From an uncultured Pseudomonadota bacterium (GTDB lineage: Bacteria; Pseudomonadota; Alphaproteobacteria; RF32; CAG-239): 64,000 nt of DNA. Where the stretch lies: the NCBI GenBank assembly GCA_949295915.1, contig CASFNB010000003.1:18035-82034 (forward strand), read 5' to 3'. Positions 1 to 7,852 of the stretch are shown in pieces. The notes beneath the pieces are model-generated. The model saw only the letters and a program-made list of their open reading frames with translations. It was not told where the DNA came from and did not search any database. Position 1 is the stretch's first letter, and each line of letters starts with the position of its first letter. The translations under genes and the position numbers were made by a program.

Positions 1-925
1 GGATAAAACGCTCATGCCATAACCAGTCATTCTCTCCTTTTGCAAAATCACCATATATCAATGACATCTCAAGAGACAAATGGTTATCAATATTATAATC
101 TCCGTTCTCTCCATTTTTTTGGTAAACATGCCAATATAGATAATGAATGATTTCTATTGGAGAAAGAAGTGATGAAGCTTGAATATCCCAATCGTGAAGT
201 CTTTGTTTGAGACATTTCTCTCCATTAAGAAGCTGATGTTGTTTTTCATAATAGGGTTCATGCTCTATTTTATAAAAATTGATTGCACCTATATTGAAAC
301 AAATCGGCTCATAAATACATTCCTCATACCAAGAATCTTCATATTTACCGGTTATGAATCTATCCTCATCTCCGCTATTGCTTGACAACCATTTACAAAA
401 AGTTCGCTTTTCATTAGTTTTTTTCTTATCTAAAAAACCATAATTAATTTCATCATTTCTTACGGAATTTGCAAAATCTCGAAAACAAATTTGTCCCGAC
501 ATAACATCAAAATAAACCTTGATGATTTCTAATTTATTATCAAAAGAAAGCCAACTATTTTCCCAATTTTTATTACTATATTTACCTGTCATTTGAGTAA
601 ATATAGTATTAGTGCCTGGAATTTGATTTAAAATCGAACATAAGTCATTTTTAGGTTCTGAATTTTGCTTAACGTTAGCATATTCTTTGACCAATCTTTT
701 CCAACTCCAACCTTGCTTTGGCTTATAAGCTATGGTTTCATAAACCAAGTTATAACCTAAGCTATTGTCAAAACATTTTGGCTTGTTTTCAGGTTTGAAT
801 CGCACTTGTGCAAAAAATACATCACAGCAATAATAGCCATTATCTCGCAGATATTTGCTTAAAAAAGCACGCATTAATCGTGTGTCCAAAAACTCCGGAC
901 GTAAGCTAAAATAAAAATTTTCCAT
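1..925 (-). CDS. Hypothetical protein, 3' end outside the window
   Basis: An uninterrupted reading frame runs on the minus strand from an ATG at 923-925 to the left edge, giving about 308 codons with no stop. The product starts MENFYFSLRPEFLDTR and is rich in Trp, Tyr and Phe, with Lys and Asn frequent. I see no signal peptide, membrane segment or motif that I can name. No good Shine-Dalgarno precedes the ATG; the upstream bases are a run of A and T. It lies downstream of the redox operon but is separated from it by a terminator at 995-1027, so it is probably its own unit. I do not recognise the family. The reading frame itself is convincing because of its length in AT-rich DNA. Confidence 0.7.
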   Translation of the reverse strand, partial: MENFYFSLRPEFLDTRLMRAFLSKYLRDNGYYCCDVFFAQVRFKPENKPKCFDNSLGYNLVYETIAYKPKQGWSWKRLVKEYANVKQNSEPKNDLCSILNQIPGTNTIFTQMTGKYSNKNWENSWLSFDNKLEIIKVYFDVMSGQICFRDFANSVRNDEINYGFLDKKKTNEKRTFCKWLSSNSGDEDRFITGKYEDSWYEECIYEPICFNIGAINFYKIEHEPYYEKQHQLLNGEKCLKQRLHDWDIQASSLLSPIEIIHYLYWHVYQKNGENGDYNIDNHLSLEMSLIYGDFAKGENDWLWHERFI

Positions 926-994
926 AATATATAAGTTTAAATAATTTATTTTCTAAACAAGATCTTATATTCATTTCTTCAAAATTTCAAGCAT

Positions 995-1027
995 AAAAAA
1001 GCCTCTCATTTGAGAGGCTTTTTTTCT
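995..1027 (-). terminator. Intrinsic terminator of the MerR-controlled redox operon
   Basis: An 8-bp stem GCCTCTCA / TGAGAGGC with a 2-base loop at 1001-1018 is flanked by A6 on the left and T7 on the right. It can therefore stop transcription in both directions. It lies just past the stop of the alpha/beta hydrolase gene. Confidence 0.9.
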
Positions 1028-1030
1028 TTC

Positions 1031-2053
1031 TTATTGCAGATTTTGCTTAAAAAAGCTTTCAATCTTATCAAAGGGGATTTTTTCCATATTGTCATACAAA
1101 TCAACATGATTTGCGCCTTTGATAATCATCAGCTCTTTATTCTTACCTTGCAGTTTTTTGAACGCATCTTCACTAAAATAGCGGCTATGTGCTTTTTCGC
1201 CGTGGAGCATCAGCACCGGCGTTTTAATCTCACCGGCATAGCTTAATATCGGCATATTGATAAAGGACAAGGAAGATGTCATATTCCAATTGCCGTTTGA
1301 GTTGATAGAGCGTTTGTGAAAACCGCGTTTGGTCTTATAATATCCATAATAGTCTTGCACAAATTGCGGCTCGTTTCCGCTTAATTTTTCCGGCAAGCCC
1401 GGAGCTTTGGCATATGTGCCATCCTTATAATCTTGTGTGCGTTGAGCGTTCAACTGTTCTCTTAACTCATAACGCGCTTTGGCATCCATAGCATCAAAAT
1501 AGCCATTGGCGTTTACCCTGCTCATGTCATACATGGTAGAAGTTACAGTTGCTTTGATTCTTGTATCCATAGCAGCGGCATTCAAAGCAAAGCCACCAAA
1601 GCCGCAAATGCCGATGATACCGATTTTATCTGCATTGACTTCCGGCAAGGTGCTCAGATAATCAACGGCGGCACTGAAATCTTCGGTATTAATGTCCGGA
1701 GAAGCCACATTTCTTGGTTTGCCGCAGCTTTCGCCGGTGTATGACGGGTCAAAAGCCAGCGCAATAAAACCTTTTTCTGCCATATTCATGGCATATAAGC
1801 CTGAAGCTTGCTCTTTAACCGCACCAAACGGACCGGATACGGCAATTGCCGGAAGTTTCTCTTTGCCTAAATTTTTCGGCATATATAAATCACCGACCAA
1901 CTTAATTCCATAGCGGTTGTGAAAGCTGACTTTTTTAACATCTACCTTATCGCTTTTGGCAAAGGTTTTATCCCAAACGCAACAAGAATATATTTTCCAA
2001 GACACGGCTGCTACAACAACCAAGCCTATCACAACACTCAAAATCATTTTCAT
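1031..2053 (-). CDS. Membrane-anchored or exported alpha/beta hydrolase (DLH/YcjY-like)
   Basis: This 340-residue protein has a hydrophobic N-terminal segment (residues 2-20) that anchors or exports it. An alpha/beta-hydrolase fold follows. The nucleophile elbow reads GICGFGG with Cys150, and a late His sits in NHVDLYD (His316). The conserved block around TSTMYDM (about 171-177) and LHGEKAHSRYFSE (about 284-296) is typical of the COG1073 hydrolases related to dienelactone hydrolase. A Cys nucleophile is known in that family; the substrate cannot be told from sequence. It is the last gene of a six-gene minus-strand operon, 15 bases after a flavoprotein gene. Co-transcription with an alcohol dehydrogenase, cupin and flavodoxins under a MerR regulator suggests a part in handling reactive carbonyl or electrophilic compounds, which is inference. 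Confidence 0.85.
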   Translation of the reverse strand: MKMILSVVIGLVVVAAVSWKIYSCCVWDKTFAKSDKVDVKKVSFHNRYGIKLVGDLYMPKNLGKEKLPAIAVSGPFGAVKEQASGLYAMNMAEKGFIALAFDPSYTGESCGKPRNVASPDINTEDFSAAVDYLSTLPEVNADKIGIIGICGFGGFALNAAAMDTRIKATVTSTMYDMSRVNANGYFDAMDAKARYELREQLNAQRTQDYKDGTYAKAPGLPEKLSGNEPQFVQDYYGYYKTKRGFHKRSINSNGNWNMTSSLSFINMPILSYAGEIKTPVLMLHGEKAHSRYFSEDAFKKLQGKNKELMIIKGANHVDLYDNMEKIPFDKIESFFKQNLQ

Positions 2054-2068
2054 TTTATCTCCTTTGTT

Positions 2069-2608
2069 TTATGCGTTTTTGCCCATTTCATAGGCTTCTT
2101 TCATCGCCGGCTTATTTTTGATTTCTCCTGCCTGCCATGCACCCAAACCATAAACAATACCTTTTTCTTTAGCATTATCCAAGCAATCGAGCGTGAAACC
2201 GCGCAGACCTTCAATCACTTTTTCAACAGCAGCTTTTCTGTCATCTGCCGCCGTGATGATATAATAAAAATCTTTATTGCTGATTTCGGTGTATCTTGGA
2301 ACACATCTATCAATAAAGGTTTTCATTTGGCCGTTCATGGCATAGAAATAAACCGGTGTTGCCAAAACAATTACATCAGCTTCGACCATTTTATCAACCA
2401 ACTCTGCCATATCGTCTTTTTGAACGCATTTGTGCGTATCGTTACAAACACCACAACCTAAGCAGAAATTAATCTTCTTATCTCTTAAAAAGATTTTTTC
2501 AACCTTATTTCCGGCCTCTGTTGCGCCTTTGATAAATTCATCAGCCAAAGTATCTGAATTGCCGCCTTTGCGATAGCTTGATGAAATCACTAATATTTTT
2601 TTACTCAT
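2069..2608 (-). CDS. NAD(P)H-dependent FMN reductase, iron-sulfur flavoprotein-like
   Basis: This 179-residue cytoplasmic flavodoxin-fold protein starts MSKKILVISSSYRKGGNSD, the FMN-phosphate loop of the NADPH-dependent FMN reductase family. It carries a compact cysteine cluster Cys49-x2-Cys52-x2-Cys55-x5-Cys61, like the [4Fe-4S] motif of methanogen iron-sulfur flavoprotein (Isf). TPVYFYAMNGQMKTFIDR (about 114-131) is the usual family core. Its start overlaps the preceding flavodoxin gene by 8 bases, so the two are probably translationally coupled, and AAGGAT lies upstream of the ATG. It probably passes electrons from NAD(P)H to quinone-like or other small acceptors. Whether the four cysteines bind a cluster here is inference, since many relatives keep the cysteines without proof of a cluster. 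Confidence 0.85.
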   Translation of the reverse strand: MSKKILVISSSYRKGGNSDTLADEFIKGATEAGNKVEKIFLRDKKINFCLGCGVCNDTHKCVQKDDMAELVDKMVEADVIVLATPVYFYAMNGQMKTFIDRCVPRYTEISNKDFYYIITAADDRKAAVEKVIEGLRGFTLDCLDNAKEKGIVYGLGAWQAGEIKNKPAMKEAYEMGKNA

Positions 2609-3158
2609 TTTTTAATCCTTCCAACCATTCTTTAACACTACTTCCGGCCATAGAGGCAAAACTGCCGCGAAATGCCTCAGCACCTGTTACATTGGCTTCA
2701 GGAATAATGCTCTTAATATCAGAAACACTATGTCCTAAACCACTGCCGCCATGGGTCATAAACGGTACAACGGTCTTACCCTTAAAATCATTCTCGGTTA
2801 AAAAAGTGCGTACCGGAGAAGCAATTGTTCCCCACCAGCAAGGAGAGCCGACAAACACCACATCATATTGGCTTAAATCTACCTTGGCGTTTTTAATGGC
2901 CGGTGTCATTTTCTCTTGTACTTCTTTTTTGGCTTGTTCTGTGGTTTGTCGATAATCCTCAGGATAAGCATTAACCGGTTCAATTACCAAAATATCTGCA
3001 CCCAAATTCTCTTTAATCTTTTCGGCAATAGCTTCAGTATTTCCGGTTTTGGAATAATATGCCACCAAGACCTTATCTTGTGGTTTGATGACTTGCGCCG
3101 ATACATTACCGGCAACAAATATACTACCAATCATGGCTAATAGTCCCATAATTTTCAT
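2601..3158 (-). CDS. Exported flavodoxin
   Basis: I chose the ATG at 3158 over one 24 bases upstream because GGGAG lies 7 bases before it. It then follows the carboxymuconolactone decarboxylase stop by a single base. The 185-residue product begins with a Sec-type signal peptide (about residues 1-21, ending VSA) with no twin-arginine motif. A flavodoxin domain follows, with the FMN phosphate loop YYSKTGNTEAIAE and the later loop SPCWWGTIASP. Flavodoxins normally act in the cytoplasm, so an exported one implies FMN loading in the periplasm or after Sec transport. It may be the redox partner of the exported cupin and anchored decarboxylase made from the same operon. Fold assignment is firm; location is inferred from the leader. 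Confidence 0.85.
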   Translation of the reverse strand: MKIMGLLAMIGSIFVAGNVSAQVIKPQDKVLVAYYSKTGNTEAIAEKIKENLGADILVIEPVNAYPEDYRQTTEQAKKEVQEKMTPAIKNAKVDLSQYDVVFVGSPCWWGTIASPVRTFLTENDFKGKTVVPFMTHGGSGLGHSVSDIKSIIPEANVTGAEAFRGSFASMAGSSVKEWLEGLKNE

Positions 3159-3159
3159 C

Positions 3160-3954
3160 TTATTCTCCCTTATATGTTTCATTGATTATCGTAATAGCAT
3201 TCAGGCTCCGCGGATAACCGATATATGGCAACATCTCGGTTACGGCATCAAGCAACATTTGCTTATCATTGCCGACATTCTTATTGGCACCGGCATGAGC
3301 TTTGGCTTGCGGTTCCACGCCACCCATAGCCACCAAAACGCTAAAGGTAATCAGTTCACGTTGTTTGATATCTAAACCGCTTCTGGTGTAATAATCGCCA
3401 AAGCAGTTAGCTGAAAGATAATCTTGAATATGTTTCAGTTCTTCCGGCGCATTGGCGCGCATAGAATCAATATTCTCTTTACCAAAAATATCTCTTTGTG
3501 TATCCAAGCCTTTTTGTAATCTGTTCTCTACCGTGGTGTTTGATTGTCCCTCTAACGGCAATTTGATACCTGCCTTTTGCATTTCTTCATTAGTCACGAG
3601 CAAAAAGTCATAACCTTTGGCAAAACCTGCATAAGGCACGGTTTGGTACAAAGTTTCTTTTATCACAATCGGATCAATGCCTTGTGCTAAAGCCTCTCTT
3701 ATAACATTGCGATAATTTTCTTTACCGCCGGCGCCGATATGAGCTGCCATTTTAACTGCCGTGCGCATATTTTTATCCAGCTTGCCATGCGGTTCGACAT
3801 CGTTTTTAACAAAGTTTTGCCAAAGTGCAGCAAACTCCGGGTCGGTTTTATTAATATCCGTCATTTTGTTTCCTCTTATCCAATAGCCGGTTGAGGCAGC
3901 GGCAATGATAACCACTGCCGCCGTCAAACAAATTTTTTTATTTATACTCGGCAT
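3160..3954 (-). CDS. Tandem carboxymuconolactone decarboxylase-family protein, N-terminally anchored
   Basis: This 264-residue protein contains two carboxymuconolactone decarboxylase (CMD) repeats, about residues 50-125 and 175-255. The motifs are AHIGAGGKENYRNVIREAL and ITFSVLVAMGGVEPQAKAHA. Neither repeat has the CxxC of AhpD peroxidases, so a thiol peroxidase role is unlikely. A hydrophobic stretch (about residues 9-25) forms a signal anchor. A second ATG at 3864, with GAGG 8 bases upstream, would give a cytoplasmic form starting MTDINKTDPEF, so two products are possible. The gene overlaps the upstream cupin gene by 17 bases. CMD proteins often sit beside cupins and alcohol dehydrogenases in electrophile-stress operons; the reaction is unknown. 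Confidence 0.85.
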   Translation of the reverse strand: MPSINKKICLTAAVVIIAAASTGYWIRGNKMTDINKTDPEFAALWQNFVKNDVEPHGKLDKNMRTAVKMAAHIGAGGKENYRNVIREALAQGIDPIVIKETLYQTVPYAGFAKGYDFLLVTNEEMQKAGIKLPLEGQSNTTVENRLQKGLDTQRDIFGKENIDSMRANAPEELKHIQDYLSANCFGDYYTRSGLDIKQRELITFSVLVAMGGVEPQAKAHAGANKNVGNDKQMLLDAVTEMLPYIGYPRSLNAITIINETYKGE

Positions 3955-4408
3955 CGCTTACAGGCTCCAACCAAGTGGACTTGTTATTTGCGCCGTTGCT
4001 CTCGATGGAAATGTGAACAAACCAGCTGTTTGGCGCAGCGCCGTGCCAATGTTCCACCTCGGGCGGAATGCGAACAACATCGCCTTTGTGCAAAATTTGA
4101 ATTTCTTTGCCCCGTTCCTGATATCTGCCCTCGCCTCCGGTCACGAGCAAGATTTGTCCGCCGCTGTGTTTGTGCCAGTTGGTTCTTGCTCCGGGTTCAA
4201 AAGTAACGTTTCCAACGGGTGCGTTCCAAATATCATCTTTTACGCTCAGCATATTCAAATAAGTTTGTCCGGTGAAAAACTCGGAATAAGGATTTATTTC
4301 TCCTTGTTTGAAAATTGTATCAACTTCACTTGTTTTCATTTCTTGTGCCTTGGTTATAGTTGTCCCTAGCAGCAGACTCATGCCTGCTAACATCAAAAGT
4401 TTTTTCAT
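3938..4408 (-). CDS. Exported single-domain cupin
   Basis: This 156-residue protein starts with a signal peptide (residues 1-21, ending TKA-Q). One small beta-barrel cupin domain follows. Motif 1 is PGARTNWHKHSGGQILLVTG, with His79, His81 and Gln85 as likely metal ligands. Motif 2 is GDVVRIPPEVEHWHGA, with His120. The Gln in place of the usual Glu is common in the HWHGA cupins found next to CMD proteins. It probably binds a divalent metal in the periplasm and acts on a small organic acid or aldehyde-derived substrate. The gene lies 10 bases after the Fe-alcohol dehydrogenase gene and overlaps the CMD gene. Confidence 0.87.
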   Translation of the reverse strand: MKKLLMLAGMSLLLGTTITKAQEMKTSEVDTIFKQGEINPYSEFFTGQTYLNMLSVKDDIWNAPVGNVTFEPGARTNWHKHSGGQILLVTGGEGRYQERGKEIQILHKGDVVRIPPEVEHWHGAAPNSWFVHISIESNGANNKSTWLEPVSDAEYK

Positions 4409-4418
4409 TGTCTTCTCC

Positions 4419-5588
4419 TTACTTGTAAGAAGCCTGATAAATGGCGACGCAGTCTTCTTTGCTTAATTTTATACGGTCGCAAGCAAACAAGAAGCCCATG
4501 CAATCTAAAGCATTTTCTGCCATTGCCGGGAATTCTTCAGGCTTAATGCCATATTCAGACATTTTCAAATCTGCCACGCCGCAATCTTCTTGCAATTTTA
4601 CCAGAGCTTTGATGAAGTCCATCGGCTCTTTGGCGTTTTCCATACCCAAAGCTTTGGCCATTTTTACAAATCTGTCATCGCAAACGTGTTGATTGATAAA
4701 GTGGGTGTAATAAGCCTTACTAATCATAATCAAACCGGCTCCGTGCGGAAGTTCTTGATGATATGCCGACAAAGCGTGCTCCAAAGAGTGCTCACTGGTA
4801 CAAGTTCCAACCGTCATAACAAAACCGGACATGGTGTTGCCGTAAGCAACTTTTTCTCTGGCTTCAACATTTTTACCGTTTCTAACGGTTTCTGCCAAAT
4901 TGCGCCCGACATTTTCAATCACGCTCAATGCCAACATATCGGTCATCAAATTAGCTTTATTGGAAATGTAGCCTTCCACACTATGAAACAAAGCATCAAA
5001 ACCTTGATAAGCCGTCATGTGCGGCGGAACGGTGATCATCAATTCCGGATCAACAATCGAAACAATCGGAAAGGAATATTCTGAAAAGAAAGCTGTCTTT
5101 TCATTGGTTTCGGGGTTGGTAATGACGGCGCCGTTATCTGCTTCCGAACCCGTACCGGCGGTGGTGGTGATGGTTACCAAAGGCAATGGTTTATTTTGCA
5201 AGGCTTTTTTCTTACCTTTACCAAATTGGATATAGTCCCACAAGTCGCCGTCGTTGGTCGCCATGGCGGCAATGGCTTTGGAAGCGTCCATAACACTTCC
5301 GCCACCCAAAGCAACAACCACGTCACAATTATTTTTTCTGGCGGCTTCAGCCCCTCTCATCACGGTTGATTTCAACGGATTAGGCTCAACCTCATTAAAC
5401 AAAACAAATTCCAAACCGGCTTTTTTCAACTGTTCTTCAACTCTGTCCAAATAGCCGTTGGCTTTGGCGGATTTACCGTTAGAAATAACCAATAAAGCCT
5501 TTTTGCCGCCCAAGTTTTGTTTGTGCAGGTTGTTTAATTCTCCGGCACCAAACAGAATGCGCGTGGGCAAATAAAATTCAAAACTCAT
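4419..5588 (-). CDS. Iron-containing alcohol dehydrogenase
   Basis: This 389-residue protein belongs to the group III Fe-dependent alcohol dehydrogenases (FucO/YqhD/butanol dehydrogenase superfamily). The NAD(P)-binding loop is GGGSVMDASKAIA (about 95-107). The metal ligands align as Asp198, His202, His267 and His282, the last in the PHG motif. It reversibly reduces aldehydes to alcohols with NAD(P)H in the cytoplasm. It is the first gene of the six-gene operon, with a Shine-Dalgarno AAAGGAG upstream of its ATG and a MerR-type promoter about 50-80 bases upstream. In aldehyde-responsive MerR (AdhR/NmlR) systems the first target gene is often such a dehydrogenase, which fits aldehyde detoxification. 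Substrate specificity is not visible. Confidence 0.93.
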   Translation of the reverse strand: MSFEFYLPTRILFGAGELNNLHKQNLGGKKALLVISNGKSAKANGYLDRVEEQLKKAGLEFVLFNEVEPNPLKSTVMRGAEAARKNNCDVVVALGGGSVMDASKAIAAMATNDGDLWDYIQFGKGKKKALQNKPLPLVTITTTAGTGSEADNGAVITNPETNEKTAFFSEYSFPIVSIVDPELMITVPPHMTAYQGFDALFHSVEGYISNKANLMTDMLALSVIENVGRNLAETVRNGKNVEAREKVAYGNTMSGFVMTVGTCTSEHSLEHALSAYHQELPHGAGLIMISKAYYTHFINQHVCDDRFVKMAKALGMENAKEPMDFIKALVKLQEDCGVADLKMSEYGIKPEEFPAMAENALDCMGFLFACDRIKLSKEDCVAIYQASYK

Positions 5589-5635
5589 TTTGTTTTCTCC
5601 TTTAAAATTGAGGTTAACGAATCTTTCTGTAACAA

Positions 5636-5666
5636 AGCTTAATCTTTAGAGTTAACTCTAAGTCAA
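5636..5666 (-). promoter_or_regulatory. MerR-type promoter and operator of the redox operon
   Basis: A 16-bp perfect palindrome, TTAGAGTTAACTCTAA (5646-5661), abuts a minus-strand -35 box TTGACT (5666-5661). A -10-like TAAGCT lies at 5641-5636. The 19-bp spacer is the over-long spacing that MerR-family activators correct by twisting DNA. The sequence resembles the operator type of AdhR/NmlR aldehyde-sensing regulators. The regulator gene starts on the other strand at 5729. Confidence 0.85.
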
Positions 5667-5674
5667 GACTTTTA

Positions 5675-5703
5675 TTGACATTCATTTTATTTTTTTCTAT
5701 CTT
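5675..5703 (+). promoter_or_regulatory. Promoter of the MerR-family regulator gene
   Basis: TTGACA (5675-5680) and TATCTT (5698-5703) are spaced by 17 bases and point at the regulator gene. The promoter lies just beside the operator palindrome, so the regulator can probably control its own transcription. Confidence 0.6.
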
Positions 5704-5718
5704 GAGGATAACTTTAAG
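5701..5718. promoter_or_regulatory. Degenerate second operator half overlapping the regulator leader
   Basis: CTTGAGGATAACTTTAAG is an imperfect palindrome similar to the main operator's CTTAGAGTTAACTCTAA. It lies between the regulator's -10 box and its Shine-Dalgarno. It could give weak autorepression, but the symmetry is partial. Confidence 0.35.
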
Positions 5719-5728
5719 GAGATTAAAA

Positions 5729-6157
5729 ATGAGTTACTCTATCGGCGAAGCTGCCAAAATGGTCGGTTTGACTGCGCATACCTTGCGTTTTTATGACAAA
5801 GAAGGTTTGCTACCTTTTGTGAAAAAAACTTCTTCCGGTCTGCGTGCCTTTACCGAATCTGATATTGAGTGGCTGAAAATTATTGAATGCCTCAAAGGAA
5901 CAGGTCTGCCCCTCAAACAAATTAAACAATATATCGACTGGTGCATGGAAGGCGATTCCACTATTCCGCAGCGTCTTAATATGTTTATTGAGCAGAAAAA
6001 ACGTGTGGAAGAACAAAAAGCCAAATGGGAAAAGCACTTGGAAAAAATCAATTTTAAGATTAAATATTATGAAGATGCCGCAAAACACGGCGACCTTAAT
6101 GTTTTTGAACGCAACCCCAAACTTCTCGAAGAAAAAAAGAGACTTTTTGAAGACTAA
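5729..6157 (+). CDS. MerR-family transcriptional regulator (AdhR/NmlR-like)
   Basis: The ATG at 5729 is chosen because AAGGAG lies 7 bases upstream, and the product then starts MSYSIGEAAKMVGLTAHTLR, the classic MerR helix-turn-helix. The 142-residue protein has the winged HTH (about 3-70) and a coiled-coil dimerisation helix (about 85-125). No cysteine pair of a metal sensor is visible. A single Cys lies near residue 52 in IECLKGTG and another near 69 in IDWCMEGD. This fits regulators sensing aldehydes or electrophiles by a single cysteine, as AdhR and NmlR do. It is divergent from the dehydrogenase operon and shares the operator between them. Confidence 0.9.
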   Translation: MSYSIGEAAKMVGLTAHTLRFYDKEGLLPFVKKTSSGLRAFTESDIEWLKIIECLKGTGLPLKQIKQYIDWCMEGDSTIPQRLNMFIEQKKRVEEQKAKWEKHLEKINFKIKYYEDAAKHGDLNVFERNPKLLEEKKRLFED

Positions 6158-6247
6158 ATATCCGTTGCATAGACTTTGAGTTGTATTGACAATCTTCTTT
6201 TTTTGTTTACGCTAACTATAAATGGACTTAAAAACAAGGAGAAGAAG

Positions 6248-7849
6248 ATGAAAGTTGTGATTATCGGCGGTGGTGCCGGCGGTGCAAGTTGTGCTGCACG
6301 GTTAAGACGTTTGAACGAACAAACCGAAATTGTCATTTTGGAAAAAACAAACGAAATTTCCATCGCTAACTGCGGCCTTCCCTACTATTGCGGAAATGTG
6401 ATTGCTGACCGTGATGATTTGATGGTTTCTTCTCCCGAACATTTTGAAAATGTTTTTAATATCAACGTCAAACTTAATAGCGAAGTTAGCAAAATCAATC
6501 CTGCATCAAAAACAGTTACAACACTCAACGGCGAAGAAATTTCTTACGACAAGTTGGTAATTGCTACCGGCGGTAAACCTTTTGTGCCGCCGCTTGACGG
6601 TTGGGGCAATATGCCGCATTTTACCATTCGTCATCTTGCAGATGCCGATGCCGTAAAAAAATATATCACCGAAAATCAGCCCAAAACCGCCAGCGTTATC
6701 GGTGGGGGGTTTATCGGTGTGGAAATGGCTGAAAATCTCATTGAAGCCGGCTTAAAAGTTAATTTGATTGAGTTAGCGCCGCAAGTTCTGGCACCGCTTG
6801 ATGAAGATATGGTCGGCATGATTCACAAAGAGCTCAAAGACAAAGGAATCAATCTTTATCTTAACACCAGCATCAATGCCGTTCTGCCCAAACAATTTAA
6901 TCTTGCTTCCGGCGAAACCCTCGAATCGGATATGCTCATCCTAGCCCTCGGCGTGCGTCCCGAAACTAAAATTGCCGCCGATGCCGGTATTGAAACGCTT
7001 GCCACAGGTGCTATTCGTACCAACGAATTTATGCAGACCAATTTTGTCGATATTTATGCTTGTGGCGATAATGTTGCGGTCAAGGATTTTGTTGACGGTG
7101 CTGAAACAACCATTGCGCTTGCCGGTCCGGCTAATCGTCAAGGTCGCCTGATTGCCGACCATATTTGCGGCAACCCTTATCCTTATAACGGCTCTCAGGG
7201 CTCCGGCGTGGTCAAAGTCTTTAATCTTACCGCTGCTTTTACCGGTAATAATGAAAGACAGCTCAAAAAGAAAAATATTGCTTACAAAAAGATGTTGATT
7301 TGGGGAAAATCTCATGCCGGATATTATCCAAACTCTACACCTTTGGCTTTGAAGGTTCTTTACAATGCCGAAGGAAAAATTCTCGGCGCTCAAGCTATCG
7401 GCACGGAAGGTGTGGATAAGAGAATCGATATTATCGCAACCATTATGCGCTTGAACGGTACTTACAAAGATTTGCGTGATGCCGAGCTTTGCTATGCCCC
7501 GCCATATTCTTCCGCCAAAGACCCGATTAATCTTATTGGTATGGCGATTCAAAATGTGGAAGAAAATCGTCTTAAACCTTATTTTGGCACCGATTTTCAA
7601 GATATGTTTGTAATAGACGTTCGCTCTCCTTCCATGCACAAAGCCGGACATCTGCCCAATGCCATCAATATGCCTATTCCGCAGCTCAGAAAACATTTAA
7701 ATGAGATTCCGCATAACCGCCCTATTCTCTTACACTGCATGATTGGTTATAACAGCTATCTGGCTTCTTGTATTTTGCGCCAAAACGGCTTTGACAATGT
7801 ATTCAGTTATGCCGGCGGTTTTTCTCAATATAAAACTCAAAAGGACTAA
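6248..7849 (+). CDS. CoA-disulfide / persulfide reductase with C-terminal rhodanese domain
   Basis: The ATG at 6248 is preceded by AAGGAG, and the protein then begins with the FAD-binding MKVVIIGGGAGGASCAARLR. The 533 residues hold an FAD/NAD(P)H pyridine-nucleotide-disulfide reductase with the CoA-disulfide reductase active site NCGLPYY (Cys42). A second Rossmann motif lies in VIGGGFIGVEMAENL (150-164), then a dimerisation domain. A rhodanese domain (about 445-533) has active-site Cys497 in HCMIGYNSY. This architecture matches CoADR-rhodanese enzymes that reduce CoA-disulfides, CoA-persulfides or polysulfide with NADH. It starts an operon with the EFR1 protein and a DNA glycosylase. A role in sulfane-sulfur or thiol redox balance is likely. 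Confidence 0.92.
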   Translation: MKVVIIGGGAGGASCAARLRRLNEQTEIVILEKTNEISIANCGLPYYCGNVIADRDDLMVSSPEHFENVFNINVKLNSEVSKINPASKTVTTLNGEEISYDKLVIATGGKPFVPPLDGWGNMPHFTIRHLADADAVKKYITENQPKTASVIGGGFIGVEMAENLIEAGLKVNLIELAPQVLAPLDEDMVGMIHKELKDKGINLYLNTSINAVLPKQFNLASGETLESDMLILALGVRPETKIAADAGIETLATGAIRTNEFMQTNFVDIYACGDNVAVKDFVDGAETTIALAGPANRQGRLIADHICGNPYPYNGSQGSGVVKVFNLTAAFTGNNERQLKKKNIAYKKMLIWGKSHAGYYPNSTPLALKVLYNAEGKILGAQAIGTEGVDKRIDIIATIMRLNGTYKDLRDAELCYAPPYSSAKDPINLIGMAIQNVEENRLKPYFGTDFQDMFVIDVRSPSMHKAGHLPNAINMPIPQLRKHLNEIPHNRPILLHCMIGYNSYLASCILRQNGFDNVFSYAGGFSQYKTQKD

Positions 7850-7852
7850 ATC

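Noticed and set aside
5791..6088. Overlapping frames inside the MerR-family regulator
   Set aside because: They are on the opposite strand, without homology, inside a complete regulator gene.
6941..7696. Long minus-strand frame (251 codons) inside the CoA-disulfide reductase
   Set aside because: It is antisense to conserved FAD/NAD and rhodanese regions and has no ribosome binding site or recognisable product.
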